64,000 nucleotides of DNA from an uncultured bacterium (lineage in GTDB: Bacteria > Cyanobacteriota > Vampirovibrionia > Gastranaerophilales > Gastranaerophilaceae). The position numbers and the translations under genes are program-made. The notes under the pieces were generated by a model. The model made no database searches. It worked only from the letters and a program-made list of their open reading frames with translations, and was not told the DNA's origin. The stretch lies in the NCBI GenBank assembly GCA_905216055.1, contig CAJMSH010000003.1, positions 124,001-188,000 of the forward strand, written 5' to 3'. Position 1 is the stretch's first letter, and every line of letters starts with the position of its first letter. Shown in pieces: positions 16,740-27,286 of this stretch.

Positions 16740-17700
16740 AATAACTTCTCCGCTCTAATAAAATCGCTCCCATAAATTTCCCAAAATTTTTTACAAATCT
16801 CGTAACTGAATTTAAAAATTTTGTCATTCCAAAAGGAATAGAAAATACAATTATTATAAAATTAATCAATAATGTAAAAAATTTTTCAATTATATAAAAT
16901 AAACGTTTGCAAAAATTTTCTTGATTTAAAAATCTTGTCAAAGAAACAGAATAACCGTTATGGAAGGCTCTGTTTAAAATCCACTTAATATTTGCCCGTT
17001 CATCATTTATGAGTTCAAAATTCACAGCATTATAATTCCAACCAATCTTATAACCTCTTTCATACAACCTCGAGAAAAAATCAGTATCTTCACTACCAGA
17101 AAAATTAAATTCCTCTAAAAAATAAATATTACTATCCTTGATTATATTAAGCGGGAAGAAAACATTTCCACTTGCACAAGTTTTTTTGTAATCCCCGAGT
17201 TGTTTAGATGAATTTGTTTTAAATACAGAATTATTAATTATGTAAGACGGATAATTATGTTCAAATTTTTTATAAGTCGGACCACTGCTTATATAAATGT
17301 CCTCAAATTTTTGGTAAAACTCTATGTGATTTACCAACCAATTTGTATCCGCAATCTCATCGTCATCAATAAATGCAATATGGCTTGCTCCATAATTCAT
17401 AGATTCCATAAGTGCTTTATTTCTCGCATTAGACAGCCCCTTATGTATTTCTGATACATAATGAATAGAAAGTTTTTCAGAAAATTTAGACACAACCTTT
17501 TCTGCACTTTTCCCTTCGTCATTATCAACTACCAGAATTTCTGTTTTTATGTTTCTGGGATAATTTATATTAGCCAAATTGTCCAATAATCTCTCTAATT
17601 TTTCCGGTCTTTTATACGTACAGCAACAAATCATTACATAACTGACCGGTAACTTTTCGAATATATCTTTGTTGCTTTTATTTTTATAAACTGTATGCAT
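16729..17700 (-). CDS. Family-2 glycosyltransferase with C-terminal membrane segment
   Basis: About 323 residues from the ATG at 17698-17700 (MHTVYKNK); a TTG frame opens further upstream at 17739. Neither start has a clear ribosome site. GT-A signatures: VMICCCTYKRPEKLERLLDNL, ILVVDNDEG, GLSNARNKAL and IAFIDDDEIAD (metal site), plus a GSEDTDFFSRLYERGYKIGW block typical of dTDP- or rhamnosyl-type transferases. A hydrophobic segment near 270-290 suggests membrane association. It forms a two-gene unit with the transferase at 15918. Confidence 0.86.
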   Translation of the reverse strand: MHTVYKNKSNKDIFEKLPVSYVMICCCTYKRPEKLERLLDNLANINYPRNIKTEILVVDNDEGKSAEKVVSKFSEKLSIHYVSEIHKGLSNARNKALMESMNYGASHIAFIDDDEIADTNWLVNHIEFYQKFEDIYISSGPTYKKFEHNYPSYIINNSVFKTNSSKQLGDYKKTCASGNVFFPLNIIKDSNIYFLEEFNFSGSEDTDFFSRLYERGYKIGWNYNAVNFELINDERANIKWILNRAFHNGYSVSLTRFLNQENFCKRLFYIIEKFFTLLINFIIIVFSIPFGMTKFLNSVTRFVKNFGKFMGAILLERRSYYGE

Positions 17701-17845
17701 ACGTATAGTAAAACATAAATAATTATATGTATGCAACAAATTATTAAGTTTTATATATGTATATGCCTAAATAAACAAGAATATATGTATAAACGCTCTT
17801 AAAAACTATTTGTATACATCATATTTTAATATTGGAGATGTTGTC

Positions 17846-18214
17846 ATGATGAAGTTTGATGATAAAAAATTCATAGCGGAAAGAATTAAATATCATCGCA
17901 AAAAGATGAATTTAACTCAATCTGAACTTGCAGAAATGGCTGATTTAAGCGACCAACACCTTTCCAGAATAGAAAGAGGATGTTATACACCCTCTTTAAC
18001 AACGTTTTTTCTGCTCGCAAAAATTTTGAAAATGGATTTGAAAGAATTCGGATTTGACACAACAGAAACTAACAATCCAACAAAAGATAAGTTAATTGAT
18101 ATTATAAACAAAGCAAATGATAATGAGCTTGTATTGTTAGATGACGTAATCACAGCACTCGAAAATGCTCTGAAAAAAGTCAGAAACAATATTCGCAATC
18201 ACTATTTTATGTAA
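17846..18214 (+). CDS. XRE-family helix-turn-helix regulator
   Basis: About 122 residues. The start is placed at the ATG-ATG pair preceded by TTGGAG (17832-17837); an earlier frame from 17810 lacks a ribosome site. The HTH occupies about residues 8-62 (IKYHRKKMNLTQSELAEMADLSDQHLSRIERG), with classical helix 2/3 residues. The C-terminal helical tail (NELVLLDDVITALENALKKV) probably dimerises. It is divergent from the glycosyltransferase pair; control of that pair is possible but unproven. DNA-binding, cytoplasmic. Confidence 0.88.
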   Translation: MMKFDDKKFIAERIKYHRKKMNLTQSELAEMADLSDQHLSRIERGCYTPSLTTFFLLAKILKMDLKEFGFDTTETNNPTKDKLIDIINKANDNELVLLDDVITALENALKKVRNNIRNHYFM

Positions 18215-18227
18215 AAATTTCTGCTAT

Positions 18228-19034
18228 TTATAAATAACATTTAGGCTCTTGTCCTTGAACAGATGCGTATAATTCAACGTACTGTTTTGCAGGGCTTGAA
18301 TCAATTTTTGTCAACAATACTTCTTCTATCTGGAAAAACCCTACATCGCCTGACATTTCTACGTCAATTCTTATAGGTTTTTTCTCGCCGTGGTGAATTC
18401 CTATTCTTTCAATAGCGTTTGCAGAATATTTATGGATATCACCAACTTTTGGAGTAGTATTAATAGCCATAGGAATACGTGCTCTGCCTTTTGTCATGTC
18501 GCAACCATCTGCAATCAAGATAATTCCTGCTTCAACAGAATGAATTTTTCTTGATGACATGTGACCGACAATTGCTTCTATTGCAAGAGATTTGATTATC
18601 GTTCTTCTGTGCAAATTATCAGGGAAAAGATGCATCAAAGTTCTTTCAATAATAGGTTTTGCAAGAATTACAGACATATCTTCATGACCTTGTCTGCCAA
18701 TCATCATACCTAAATCGTGCATTAGACCTGCAATTATAACAGCACACATACTATCTTCAAATGTTCCGACCTCTTCTTTTTCTAAAGAAGTTTTTATTCC
18801 TGAATCCTGCAACAAATTAAGCATTTTGATAGCATTTGCCGCAACTTGTCGCATGTGAACAGGACCATGATCGTTATATCCAAGACGTTTGATTGAAACG
18901 TTATTGGCATAATCCTGCATTTCTTGCAATTCTTCATCTGCAAACAGGTAATGTACAAGTTCTGTACATACAGGGTTTTTCTGTAATCTTTTTAATATTT
19001 TAGCTTCTAATGATTGTTCTTTAATTGATTTCAT
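18228..19034 (-). CDS. HD-domain metal-dependent hydrolase
   Basis: 268 residues. HD-superfamily residues are in order: H in NDHGPVHMRQV near 58, the HDLGMM pair near 109, further His in RQGHEDM and VGHMSSRKIH, and a late Asp in IADGCDMTKGRARIP. The predicted activity is phosphohydrolase on a nucleotide or phosphorylated substrate. The substrate is unknown. TAGGA precedes the ATG and TATAAT-like sequence lies near 19066-19071. It stands alone between the XRE regulator (convergent) and rubrerythrin. The C-terminal beta-rich segment (about 200-268) may be a small regulatory domain. Confidence 0.83.
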   Translation of the reverse strand: MKSIKEQSLEAKILKRLQKNPVCTELVHYLFADEELQEMQDYANNVSIKRLGYNDHGPVHMRQVAANAIKMLNLLQDSGIKTSLEKEEVGTFEDSMCAVIIAGLMHDLGMMIGRQGHEDMSVILAKPIIERTLMHLFPDNLHRRTIIKSLAIEAIVGHMSSRKIHSVEAGIILIADGCDMTKGRARIPMAINTTPKVGDIHKYSANAIERIGIHHGEKKPIRIDVEMSGDVGFFQIEEVLLTKIDSSPAKQYVELYASVQGQEPKCYL

Positions 19035-19112
19035 AATTTTTTCCTACTTCTATAATGTATACTTATATTATACCCTTATTTTTAGGATTTTCCATCATCG
19101 GAATTTTTATAT

Positions 19113-19145
19113 AAAAACAGACGGCAATTAAACCGTCTGTTTTTT
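19113..19145 (-). terminator. Terminator of the rubrerythrin gene
   Basis: The ACAGACGG/CCGTCTGT stem is flanked by A and T runs. It lies 20 nt past the rubrerythrin stop and reads as stem plus T-run on the minus strand. Confidence 0.85.
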
Positions 19146-19164
19146 AGTACGATTATGACATTAA

Positions 19165-19707
19165 TTATGAAAAATATCTTTTCAATAGGCCGTCAAATGC
19201 TCTACCGTGACGAGCTTCATCTTTAGCCATTTCATGAACTGTATCATGGATTGCATCATAACCTAATTGTTTTGCTCTTGCTGCGATTGCAAGTTTACCT
19301 TCGCAAGCGCCTTGTTCAGCATCAGCTCTCATTTCAAGGTTTTTCTTTGTAGAATCAGTTACAACTTCACCTAGCAATTCAGCAAATTTTGCAGCGTGTT
19401 CTGCTTCTTCAAAAGCATATCTTTTGTAAGCTTCTGCAACTTCAGGATATCCTTCTCTTTCAGCAACTCTAGACATTGCAAGGTACATACCAACTTCTGT
19501 ACATTCGCCGTTGAAGTGAGCTCTCAAGCCTTCCATAACTTCTTTATCTTCAACTTTTCCATCGCCTACTTTGTGTTCGCAAGCATATACTTTGCCTTCT
19601 GCTGTATTAATTTCTTTAAATGTTGTTGCACCGCAAAGAGGGCATCTTTCAGGAGCTTTATCTGCTTCTGTAGACCAGCCACATACTGTACATACGAATT
19701 TTGCCAT
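19165..19707 (-). CDS. Rubrerythrin with N-terminal rubredoxin domain (reverse rubrerythrin type)
   Basis: About 180 residues. The start is MAKFVCT with AAGGTGG 5 nt upstream, 9 nt inside the longest frame. An N-terminal rubredoxin-like domain (CTVCG near 6 and CPLCG near 23) precedes a ferritin-like diiron domain with several Glu/His motifs ([28 protein letters not shown]). This order, the reverse of classical rubrerythrin, is that of revRbr, which reduces H2O2 and O2 in anaerobes. Cytoplasmic oxidative-stress defence. No partner reductase adjacent. Confidence 0.93.
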   Translation of the reverse strand: MAKFVCTVCGWSTEADKAPERCPLCGATTFKEINTAEGKVYACEHKVGDGKVEDKEVMEGLRAHFNGECTEVGMYLAMSRVAEREGYPEVAEAYKRYAFEEAEHAAKFAELLGEVVTDSTKKNLEMRADAEQGACEGKLAIAARAKQLGYDAIHDTVHEMAKDEARHGRAFDGLLKRYFS

Positions 19708-19838
19708 TTTTACCACCTTTCTTATTAAAACAAAAAAATTCTCTTTTACATGATTATAATACTACATAATGTTTAATTTGTAAAGTAGGAATTATTCTCA
19801 TTTTTACGGAATTGTTACATTTTACCTTTATTTTGGGT

Positions 19839-19865
19839 AAAAAAAAGACCTTGTATATCAAGGTC
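19839..19865 (-). terminator. Minus-strand terminator with no gene immediately before it
   Basis: GACCTTG/CAAGGTC stem (19847-19853 with 19859-19865, loop TATAT). On the minus strand it is followed by eight T (19846 down to 19839). The nearest minus-strand gene upstream is at 20435-21031, so transcripts ending here would be antisense to the gene at 20011. Confidence 0.6.
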
Positions 19866-19995
19866 AAGGTTGGTTATTTTGGTTATGTTATAGTTTATAA
19901 TATATTATGTAGTTATTTAACAAGTTTTACATTTGATATAATTGCCCTGAAGAATCAAATTTGCCATAAGCTATTAAAATGTTTACAAAACTTTA

Positions 19996-20004
19996 TGATA
20001 TTAT
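19996..20004 (+). promoter_or_regulatory. Extended -10 element of the Cys-cluster gene, leaderless type
   Basis: TG at 19996-19997, one base, then TATTAT at 19999-20004. Exactly 6 nt lie between the hexamer and the ATG at 20011. No Shine-Dalgarno is visible. Confidence 0.5.
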
Positions 20005-20010
20005 ATTTAT

Positions 20011-20433
20011 ATGTTTGAAAAATTAAGGAAATTTTTTCTTTCCAAAATTCTTAAAAGAAAATATTATAGGACAGGCAAATGCAAAGCTTGCGGGAAATGC
20101 TGCACTCAAATATATGTAAAGCATTACAAACATGTTGTAAAAGATGAGAAAGAATTTGAAAAATTACAATATCTCCACAGATTTTACACATACTTAAAAA
20201 TTATCGGCAAAGACGATATAGGTTTAATCTTTGAATGCCAAAATCTTGATCCTATCACTCATAAATGCAAAATTCACAAAACACGTCCGGGGATTTGCAG
20301 GCGCTATCCGCAAGAAGAATTGTTTTCCATGGGAGGAGCACTATCTGATGATTGCGGCTACAAGATGGAACCGATTATTCCATTTTCTGAAGTATTAGCA
20401 AAAGAAGCTAAAAAGAAGAGAAAAAAGAAATAA
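20011..20433 (+). CDS. YkgJ-family Cys-cluster (zinc/iron-chelating) protein
   Basis: 140 residues. Contains the family's cysteine arrangement: CKACGKCC near 25, then FECQNL...HKCKIHKTRPGICRRYP near 72-97, and a later DDCGY. The family is thought to bind a metal or Fe-S cluster; the biochemical role is unknown. A basic N-terminus (FLSKILKRKYYR) and a Lys-rich C-terminal end (KKKRKKK) flank the domain. Its stop is 1 nt from the stop of the convergent gene at 20435, without a terminator between them. Leaderless start likely. Confidence 0.85.
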   Translation: MFEKLRKFFLSKILKRKYYRTGKCKACGKCCTQIYVKHYKHVVKDEKEFEKLQYLHRFYTYLKIIGKDDIGLIFECQNLDPITHKCKIHKTRPGICRRYPQEELFSMGGALSDDCGYKMEPIIPFSEVLAKEAKKKRKKK

Positions 20434-20434
20434 T

Positions 20435-21031
20435 CTACAAAGCTGAAATATCTGTATTATTTAATTCAACAATATCAAAATATTTACTCAAATCTGCTTC
20501 ATCGGGTTTTGCTTTGCCAGATTTCAAATTAACAAATTTATCTAAAACAATTTCTAAAAAATTATTTTTCGTATGGAGAACGATTTTGTCTTCTCCTTTT
20601 AAACTACCTGCAAGAATTGATGCGTCAATATCAGGTCTGTCACATATAATATCCGCAACTTTATTTACAGCATCAATAGTTTTTTCACCATTCGGACTTT
20701 TTATCCCTTCTCCACCAATAATCCAAGCAGTTAACTTCCCTTTTGCCGAAGCTTTTAATTCTTCAACTTTTCTTGCAATATCATCGAGCATTTGCTGCAT
20801 TTTCCCGTTAATCGGCACGAATTTAAGTATACCGTCTGTCTCATTACGCACGATAACTGCCAAATTTTGTGCATCTGCTTCTGATGTAAATATTTTACCA
20901 TTTGTAAGTTTACAATTATTATCTGATCTTAAGTGCCTATAAGCACCTGATGTAATTTCTCTAGCTTTATCATAAGCTTTTGGATTCAATACTAAATACG
21001 AATGACCTTGAAAACTAATATTATTATTCAT
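20435..21031 (-). CDS. Unknown protein with N-terminal ISFQG motif
   Basis: 198 residues. AAGGAG precedes the ATG. The first nine residues (MNNNISFQG) match a motif seen in several other unknown proteins in this window. The remainder is a mixed alpha/beta protein without signal peptide or membrane segment, with an acidic C-terminal end (KPDEADLSKYFDIVELNN). No catalytic motif recognised. It sits alone, tail-to-tail with the Cys-cluster gene. Probably cytoplasmic, or exported by an unrecognised route if the N-terminal motif is a signal (speculative). Confidence 0.72.
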   Translation of the reverse strand: MNNNISFQGHSYLVLNPKAYDKAREITSGAYRHLRSDNNCKLTNGKIFTSEADAQNLAVIVRNETDGILKFVPINGKMQQMLDDIARKVEELKASAKGKLTAWIIGGEGIKSPNGEKTIDAVNKVADIICDRPDIDASILAGSLKGEDKIVLHTKNNFLEIVLDKFVNLKSGKAKPDEADLSKYFDIVELNNTDISAL

Positions 21032-21157
21032 CTAAAAAAACTCCTTACACAAATTATGAAAATATAAACAAAAAAATTTTTGCTACTTTCAGGCAATGAA
21101 AAATATGACATTATAATTTAAGCTTATTATATAGAATATTTAGAAAGGCTGAAAAAT

Positions 21158-21478
21158 ATGAAAAACTATATATTATTACTTATAATGTTAACTATCTCAA
21201 TACCGGTATTTGCAGTATGTTCAATCACAGGTGGAGCATGTACTGCACCTTCTAACCTTGATCCTCAACCTCTTGAAGATAAGCTTGTTCCAAATTATCT
21301 CCAAAATATGAAAAGAACAGATGCGTTCCAACCTTCTTACCAAAAACCATACTATGATTTGTTAATTAACACAGAAGACAATGTAACAAATTTACCTCCT
21401 GAAAACAACTATAATTCTAATTGTCAATTTGGTGTATGTCTGCCTGGAAACGAAGCAAATGAAGAAGGAATAGAATAG
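21158..21478 (+). CDS. Small exported Cys-containing protein
   Basis: 106 residues. MKNYILLLIMLTISIPVFA is a good signal peptide; the most likely cleavage is after VFA, giving a mature N-terminus VCSITGGAC. The Cys near the site does not make a convincing lipobox. Four cysteines (two near 22-30 and two near 90-95, in CQFGVC) could form disulfides. The middle is Pro/Asn rich. GAAAGG lies upstream of the ATG and a strong terminator follows. Function unknown. Confidence 0.75.
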   Translation: MKNYILLLIMLTISIPVFAVCSITGGACTAPSNLDPQPLEDKLVPNYLQNMKRTDAFQPSYQKPYYDLLINTEDNVTNLPPENNYNSNCQFGVCLPGNEANEEGIE

Positions 21479-21482
21479 CCGG

Positions 21483-21520
21483 AAAAAGACGGGAGAAAAA
21501 GATAAAACCCCGTCTTTTTT
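21483..21520 (+). terminator. Intrinsic terminator
   Basis: AAAAAGACGGG pairs with CCCGTCTTTTT around a 15-nt loop and ends in six T. It follows the small exported protein and precedes dnaK. Confidence 0.85.
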
Positions 21521-21641
21521 AAAATTAGCTTTTATAGTTTAAAATATTAATTTTTTGTTTATTTTTTTAAGATTTGAAAAAAAAAGTGTTATAACATGAA
21601 TATAATTAATGGAAGGTAATAATTTATAGTAAAGGAGATAA

Positions 21642-23489
<1,848 letters not shown>

Positions 23490-23522
23490 GTTTAGTATTT
23501 CAATAAAATCAACCAATTATAT

Positions 23523-23560
23523 AAAAGGGCTTGAAATTAAATTTCAAGCCCTTTTATTTT
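23523..23560 (+). terminator. Intrinsic terminator of dnaK
   Basis: Long 15-bp stem (AAAAGGGCTTGAAAT with ATTTCAAGCCCTTTT) with a 3-nt centre, followed by ATTTT. Confidence 0.92.
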
Positions 23561-23630
23561 GACAAAATTTTATGCTAAATTAAAAGTATACTTTTAGTTT
23601 ATTTACATTTATAAAGAGAATAAGAAGAGC

Positions 23631-23888
23631 ATGAGAATTTTAAAAATCAAAAATAGTATTTATTCAAGTATTTCTGCTATTCCTGCTGCAAATGCAGAAA
23701 GAAAACTTGTCAGACAAATTGATACAGGAGTTAGAAGATTACATAACATGGCCCAAACACATCAAGACATGTACTACAAAAGTACAATTGCAAGTGGGCA
23801 TTATTCTAAAAATCCTCTTAAACGCCTTGTATCATTTATGAAATCTTGGAATTACAACCGAAAAAAGATTGCATCTCAAAATAAATAA
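23631..23888 (+). CDS. Small basic protein of unknown function
   Basis: 85 residues, not recognised. Lys/Arg rich with no signal peptide and a helical centre (AERKLVRQIDTGVRRLHNMAQ). AAGAG-type ribosome site about 6 nt upstream of the ATG. It lies between dnaK's terminator and a bidirectional terminator, so it is probably its own unit. Could be a small nucleic-acid-binding or ribosome-associated protein, but nothing specific supports this. Confidence 0.6.
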   Translation: MRILKIKNSIYSSISAIPAANAERKLVRQIDTGVRRLHNMAQTHQDMYYKSTIASGHYSKNPLKRLVSFMKSWNYNRKKIASQNK

Positions 23889-23891
23889 AAA

Positions 23892-23919
23892 AAAGACGAT
23901 TATTTAAATAACCGTCTTT
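23892..23919. terminator. Bidirectional terminator between convergent genes
   Basis: AAAGACG/CGTCTTT stem with an inner TTATTT/AAATAA extension. A and T runs on both sides let it serve the gene ending at 23888 and gatA ending at 23944. Confidence 0.85.
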
Positions 23920-23943
23920 CTTATATATCACATTATTTTTTAA

Positions 23944-25407
23944 TTAGATATTAGCTAATTTTAAATAATAATCGTTAGCTCTTTCAAATTTATGAGCAGC
24001 ATTGAACAATCTGCTCTCTTGTAATTGAGGAGCCAAGATTTGTAAACCGATTGGCATACCGTCTTTATCAAATCCTGCAGGAACGCTTAAACCAGGAATA
24101 CCTGCAAGATTTGCAGAAATTGTAGCGATATCTGTCAAATACATAGCCAACGGATCAGATGCTTTAGCACCCAAATCAAATGCAGTATTAGGACAAGTTG
24201 GAGAAATCAAGATATCAACCTTCTTGAATGCTTCTGCAAAATCTTGAGTTACTAATGCTCTCATTTGTTGAGCTTTTTTGTAATAAGCATCATAATAACC
24301 TGATGACAATGCGTAAGTTCCAAGCATTATACGACGTTTAACTTCAGGTCCGAAACCTTCTGCACGAGTTTTTGTATACATTTCTAACAAGTTTTTAGCA
24401 TCAGGTGTTCTGTAACCGTATTTTACACCGTCAAAACGTGCCAAGTTTGAAGAACATTCAGCAGTTGCCAAAATGTAATAAATACCTATTGAATATTTTA
24501 ATTTTGGTAGAGAAATTTCAACAATTTCACAACCTAATTTTTTGTAATCTTCAATAGCTTTTTCAATAGCCTTTTGAACATCTTCTGATAGACCTTCAGA
24601 CATAAGTTCTTTTATAACGCCGACTTTCATACCCTTAATATCGTCATTAAGATGTGCTGCATAATGTTCAACAGGCAAATTCAAAGATGTAGAATCTTTA
24701 GGATCATGCCCTGAAATAACTTCCAATAAATTTGCAGCATCTTCAACAGTTCTTGCAAAAGGTCCGATTTGGTCTAAAGAAGATGCAAATGCAATTAGAC
24801 CATATCTTGAAACACGACCGTATGTAGGTTTCATACCTACAATACCACAGAATGATGCAGGTAATCTGATTGATCCGCCTGTATCTGAACCAAGAGCTAA
24901 AGTAGCTTCGCAAGCTGCAACAGATGCAGCTGAACCGCCTGATGAACCACCAGGAACTTTGTTTAAATTCCAAGGGTTATGAACCTTTTTAAATGCTGAG
25001 TTTTCGTTTGAAGAACCCATTGCAAATTCATCCAAATTTGCTTTACCAACAATAGGAACAAGGTTATTCAATAATTTTTCACTTATTGTTGCGTTGAAAG
25101 GAGATACAAAGTTTTCCAAAATCTTTGAAGAAGCTGTTGTTTTAGATCCTTTCAAGTTCATATTATCTTTTAGAGCAAGAGGAACACCTGCGAGTAGCGG
25201 TAATTCTTCTCCTTTAGCTATTTTTTCGTCAACTTTCTTAGCTGTATCAAGAGCAATTTCTTTTGTTAAAGAATTGAAAGCGCCTAATTTTTCATCAAGC
25301 TCATTAATTCTTTCAAAAGCTGCATTTGTCAATTCAACAGCAGAAATTTCTTTATTTTTAAGAGCTTTTGATTGCTCTGTTGCTGATTTTTTTAGAAGCT
25401 CGTTCAT
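23944..25407 (-). CDS. gatA: Asp-tRNA(Asn)/Glu-tRNA(Gln) amidotransferase subunit A
   Basis: Amidase-signature glutaminase subunit of GatCAB, making Gln-tRNA(Gln) and Asn-tRNA(Asn). 487 residues, full length. The catalytic triad is visible: Lys in LALKDNM near 80, cis-Ser in GGSSGGSAA near 155, and nucleophile Ser in GSDTGGSIRLPASFCG near 180. AAGGAGA is placed 4 nt before the ATG. gatB and gatC are not adjacent. Members of the amidase family can be hard to distinguish, but the strong GatA-like flanks make this confident. Confidence 0.95.
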   Translation of the reverse strand: MNELLKKSATEQSKALKNKEISAVELTNAAFERINELDEKLGAFNSLTKEIALDTAKKVDEKIAKGEELPLLAGVPLALKDNMNLKGSKTTASSKILENFVSPFNATISEKLLNNLVPIVGKANLDEFAMGSSNENSAFKKVHNPWNLNKVPGGSSGGSAASVAACEATLALGSDTGGSIRLPASFCGIVGMKPTYGRVSRYGLIAFASSLDQIGPFARTVEDAANLLEVISGHDPKDSTSLNLPVEHYAAHLNDDIKGMKVGVIKELMSEGLSEDVQKAIEKAIEDYKKLGCEIVEISLPKLKYSIGIYYILATAECSSNLARFDGVKYGYRTPDAKNLLEMYTKTRAEGFGPEVKRRIMLGTYALSSGYYDAYYKKAQQMRALVTQDFAEAFKKVDILISPTCPNTAFDLGAKASDPLAMYLTDIATISANLAGIPGLSVPAGFDKDGMPIGLQILAPQLQESRLFNAAHKFERANDYYLKLANI

Positions 25408-25501
25408 ACTTTCTCCTTAGTTATGATATGACTTTACCTGAAATTGTCAGATAAAGAGTGTCTATGAGAAAATTTTATGACAAAAATAACTGTTTAGCAA
25501 G

Positions 25502-26080
25502 TTACAAGCTCTTCATTTTTTTATTTATCTCTGAATGAATTCTATTTGCACGATACAAATAGTTTGTAAGCTTTTCATAATTTGCTTTTGTCTCCCCGTA
25601 AGGAACCTTCATCGCAATTAATTCATCAACATTCTCATTTATGCTTGTCAAAGTGTCCAATGAATCGCTTAAATCCAAAATTGATTTAACCTTTCTTGAC
25701 ATACGTGCAATGATTTTTCTTGATACAAAACGGGCAAGTCTGCGTATCGGGGAAAGTTTCGGCTTTGGTTTTTTGAAAATTATTGCATCTGTAATTTTTT
25801 CAGCCACATTCTTTTTTGAATATTGTTCTTTCAAATCCGCAATTTCATTTTCAAGTTGTTTGGCTTGAATTTTTAAATCCATGACATCTAACAATTTCCC
25901 AAGAAGTTCTGCACCTTTTATTTTGTTATTCAAATTATCAAGAGCTTCTTCTTTTTCCTCAATAAGACATTCAAGCTGCAAAGTTTTGTCATCCAAATCT
26001 TTAAAAGAATTGTCGTTTAGTATATTCAAATCATAATCATTTAATCTTTTATAATTATTTTGAAATAAATTATTGTTCAT
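25502..26080 (-). CDS. Unknown coiled-coil protein
   Basis: 192 residues. Asn-rich N-terminus, then a long coiled coil (about 30-90, LQLECLIEEKEEALDNLNNK onwards). A basic segment follows (PKPKLSPIRRLARFVSRKIIARMSRKVK, about 108-135), then a second helical region. No signal peptide or membrane segment. AGGAAA precedes the ATG. It is the last gene of the miaB-dehydrogenase-lptF run on the minus strand, 36 nt after lptF. The basic patch could bind membrane or nucleic acid (speculative). Confidence 0.7.
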   Translation of the reverse strand: MNNNLFQNNYKRLNDYDLNILNDNSFKDLDDKTLQLECLIEEKEEALDNLNNKIKGAELLGKLLDVMDLKIQAKQLENEIADLKEQYSKKNVAEKITDAIIFKKPKPKLSPIRRLARFVSRKIIARMSRKVKSILDLSDSLDTLTSINENVDELIAMKVPYGETKANYEKLTNYLYRANRIHSEINKKMKSL

Positions 26081-26116
26081 TTTATGTTTCCTAAAACATA
26101 TAAATTATAAAATTTG

Positions 26117-27247
26117 TTACTCAATTGTGTAAACTTTTTTGTAATAAAGTATTGTACCAATTAATGTTAAAACAATATTTGGCATCCAAGCAGCCAAGAA
26201 TGGCTGTAATGTTCCTGCTTCACCAAACGAGATTGATAAAGCTCTTATCAGATAATATGCAAATATGATAAGAATACTGAACAAAAATCCTCTGTTATAT
26301 CTGACTCTCGGTGGAGTAATTGCAAGCGGAACACCGATTAATACAAGGGCAATTGTTGTTAATGGCAAAGCAAGTTTGTCATACAATTCAACTTGAATTT
26401 CATTTCTTTGTTTTTCATCTATATGATTATGTTTTATATAATCAATCAATTTTGTAAAATTCATTTCTTTTGCCACATTTTTATTTAATTCTTTTGACAT
26501 ATCAAGACCGAATTTTACAACCGAGCTTTCAAACAATGTAGTATTTAAGATTTTACCTTCACTATCAACCGTATAAACAGCACCTTTTTCAAATTCCCAG
26601 CCTTCAGGAGAAGTTTTTCCCTCATCAGCTTGCAAAACTTGAATAGTTCCGTCTTTTGAAGTATCAAGAACCGTAATGTTATGCAAAACTTTATTTTCGC
26701 AATAACCTACGTAGAATAATCTTTTAATACTTCCACCGTCATTCAATTCTTTAAAAACGAAATTCTGTTTCCCTTCAGGAATATTTTTTTGTCCCAAAGA
26801 CCACAAAGCCAAATCTTTAGACTGCTTAGTCATAACAGGAACAACAGTCTCGTTTATCACAAAGCTGCATATAGACATTATTAGAGCAAATATAAATATC
26901 GGCTTTGCAATTCTGTTTAACCCGATTCCGCAAGCTCTCATGACAGTAATTTCCGATTTCAAGCTCAAACCGTTAAGAGTCATAACTGTTGCGAGCAAAA
27001 CCCCCATAGGTATTGTCATAACAATTACCTGAGGCAAGTTCAAAATAATCATCATTAATGCTACTTTGAAAGGGATTCCGAATAACGAAATCTGTTTAAT
27101 AAGAGTAATGAAAGTATCTGATGCGAAAATTATGGATGTAAAAACGCATACACCCATAATAAACATTTCAATAACCTGCTTCAAAATATATTTATCAAGA
27201 AGCGTCATTTTCCCTGAAAATTCTTTTTCTCTTACTTCAGTTTCCAT
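26117..27247 (-). CDS. LptF/LptG-type permease (YjgP/YjgQ family)
   Basis: Inner-membrane subunit of the LPS (or related lipid) export ABC transporter. About 376 residues. Membrane helices at the N-terminus (about 20-110), a periplasmic beta-jellyroll-like domain in the middle (about 140-280), and three C-terminal helices (LPLTTIALVLIGVPLAI onward). The family-like start MTLLDKYILKQ lies 13 codons inside, at 27208, with a weak AGGG. An ATG at 27245-27247 and a TTG at 27283 also exist, neither with a ribosome site, so the start is uncertain. It follows the dehydrogenase with 3-39 nt spacing. LptB and LptC are not nearby. Confidence 0.85.
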   Translation of the reverse strand: METEVREKEFSGKMTLLDKYILKQVIEMFIMGVCVFTSIIFASDTFITLIKQISLFGIPFKVALMMIILNLPQVIVMTIPMGVLLATVMTLNGLSLKSEITVMRACGIGLNRIAKPIFIFALIMSICSFVINETVVPVMTKQSKDLALWSLGQKNIPEGKQNFVFKELNDGGSIKRLFYVGYCENKVLHNITVLDTSKDGTIQVLQADEGKTSPEGWEFEKGAVYTVDSEGKILNTTLFESSVVKFGLDMSKELNKNVAKEMNFTKLIDYIKHNHIDEKQRNEIQVELYDKLALPLTTIALVLIGVPLAITPPRVRYNRGFLFSILIIFAYYLIRALSISFGEAGTLQPFLAAWMPNIVLTLIGTILYYKKVYTIE

Positions 27248-27286
27248 ACATACAATGATAATTGAAACAAATTGAATAGGCAAATA

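Noticed and set aside
19812..20018. 68-codon frame upstream of the Cys-cluster gene
   Set aside because: AT-rich intergenic frame spanning a minus-strand terminator hairpin and the promoter of the next gene. Low complexity, no ribosome site.
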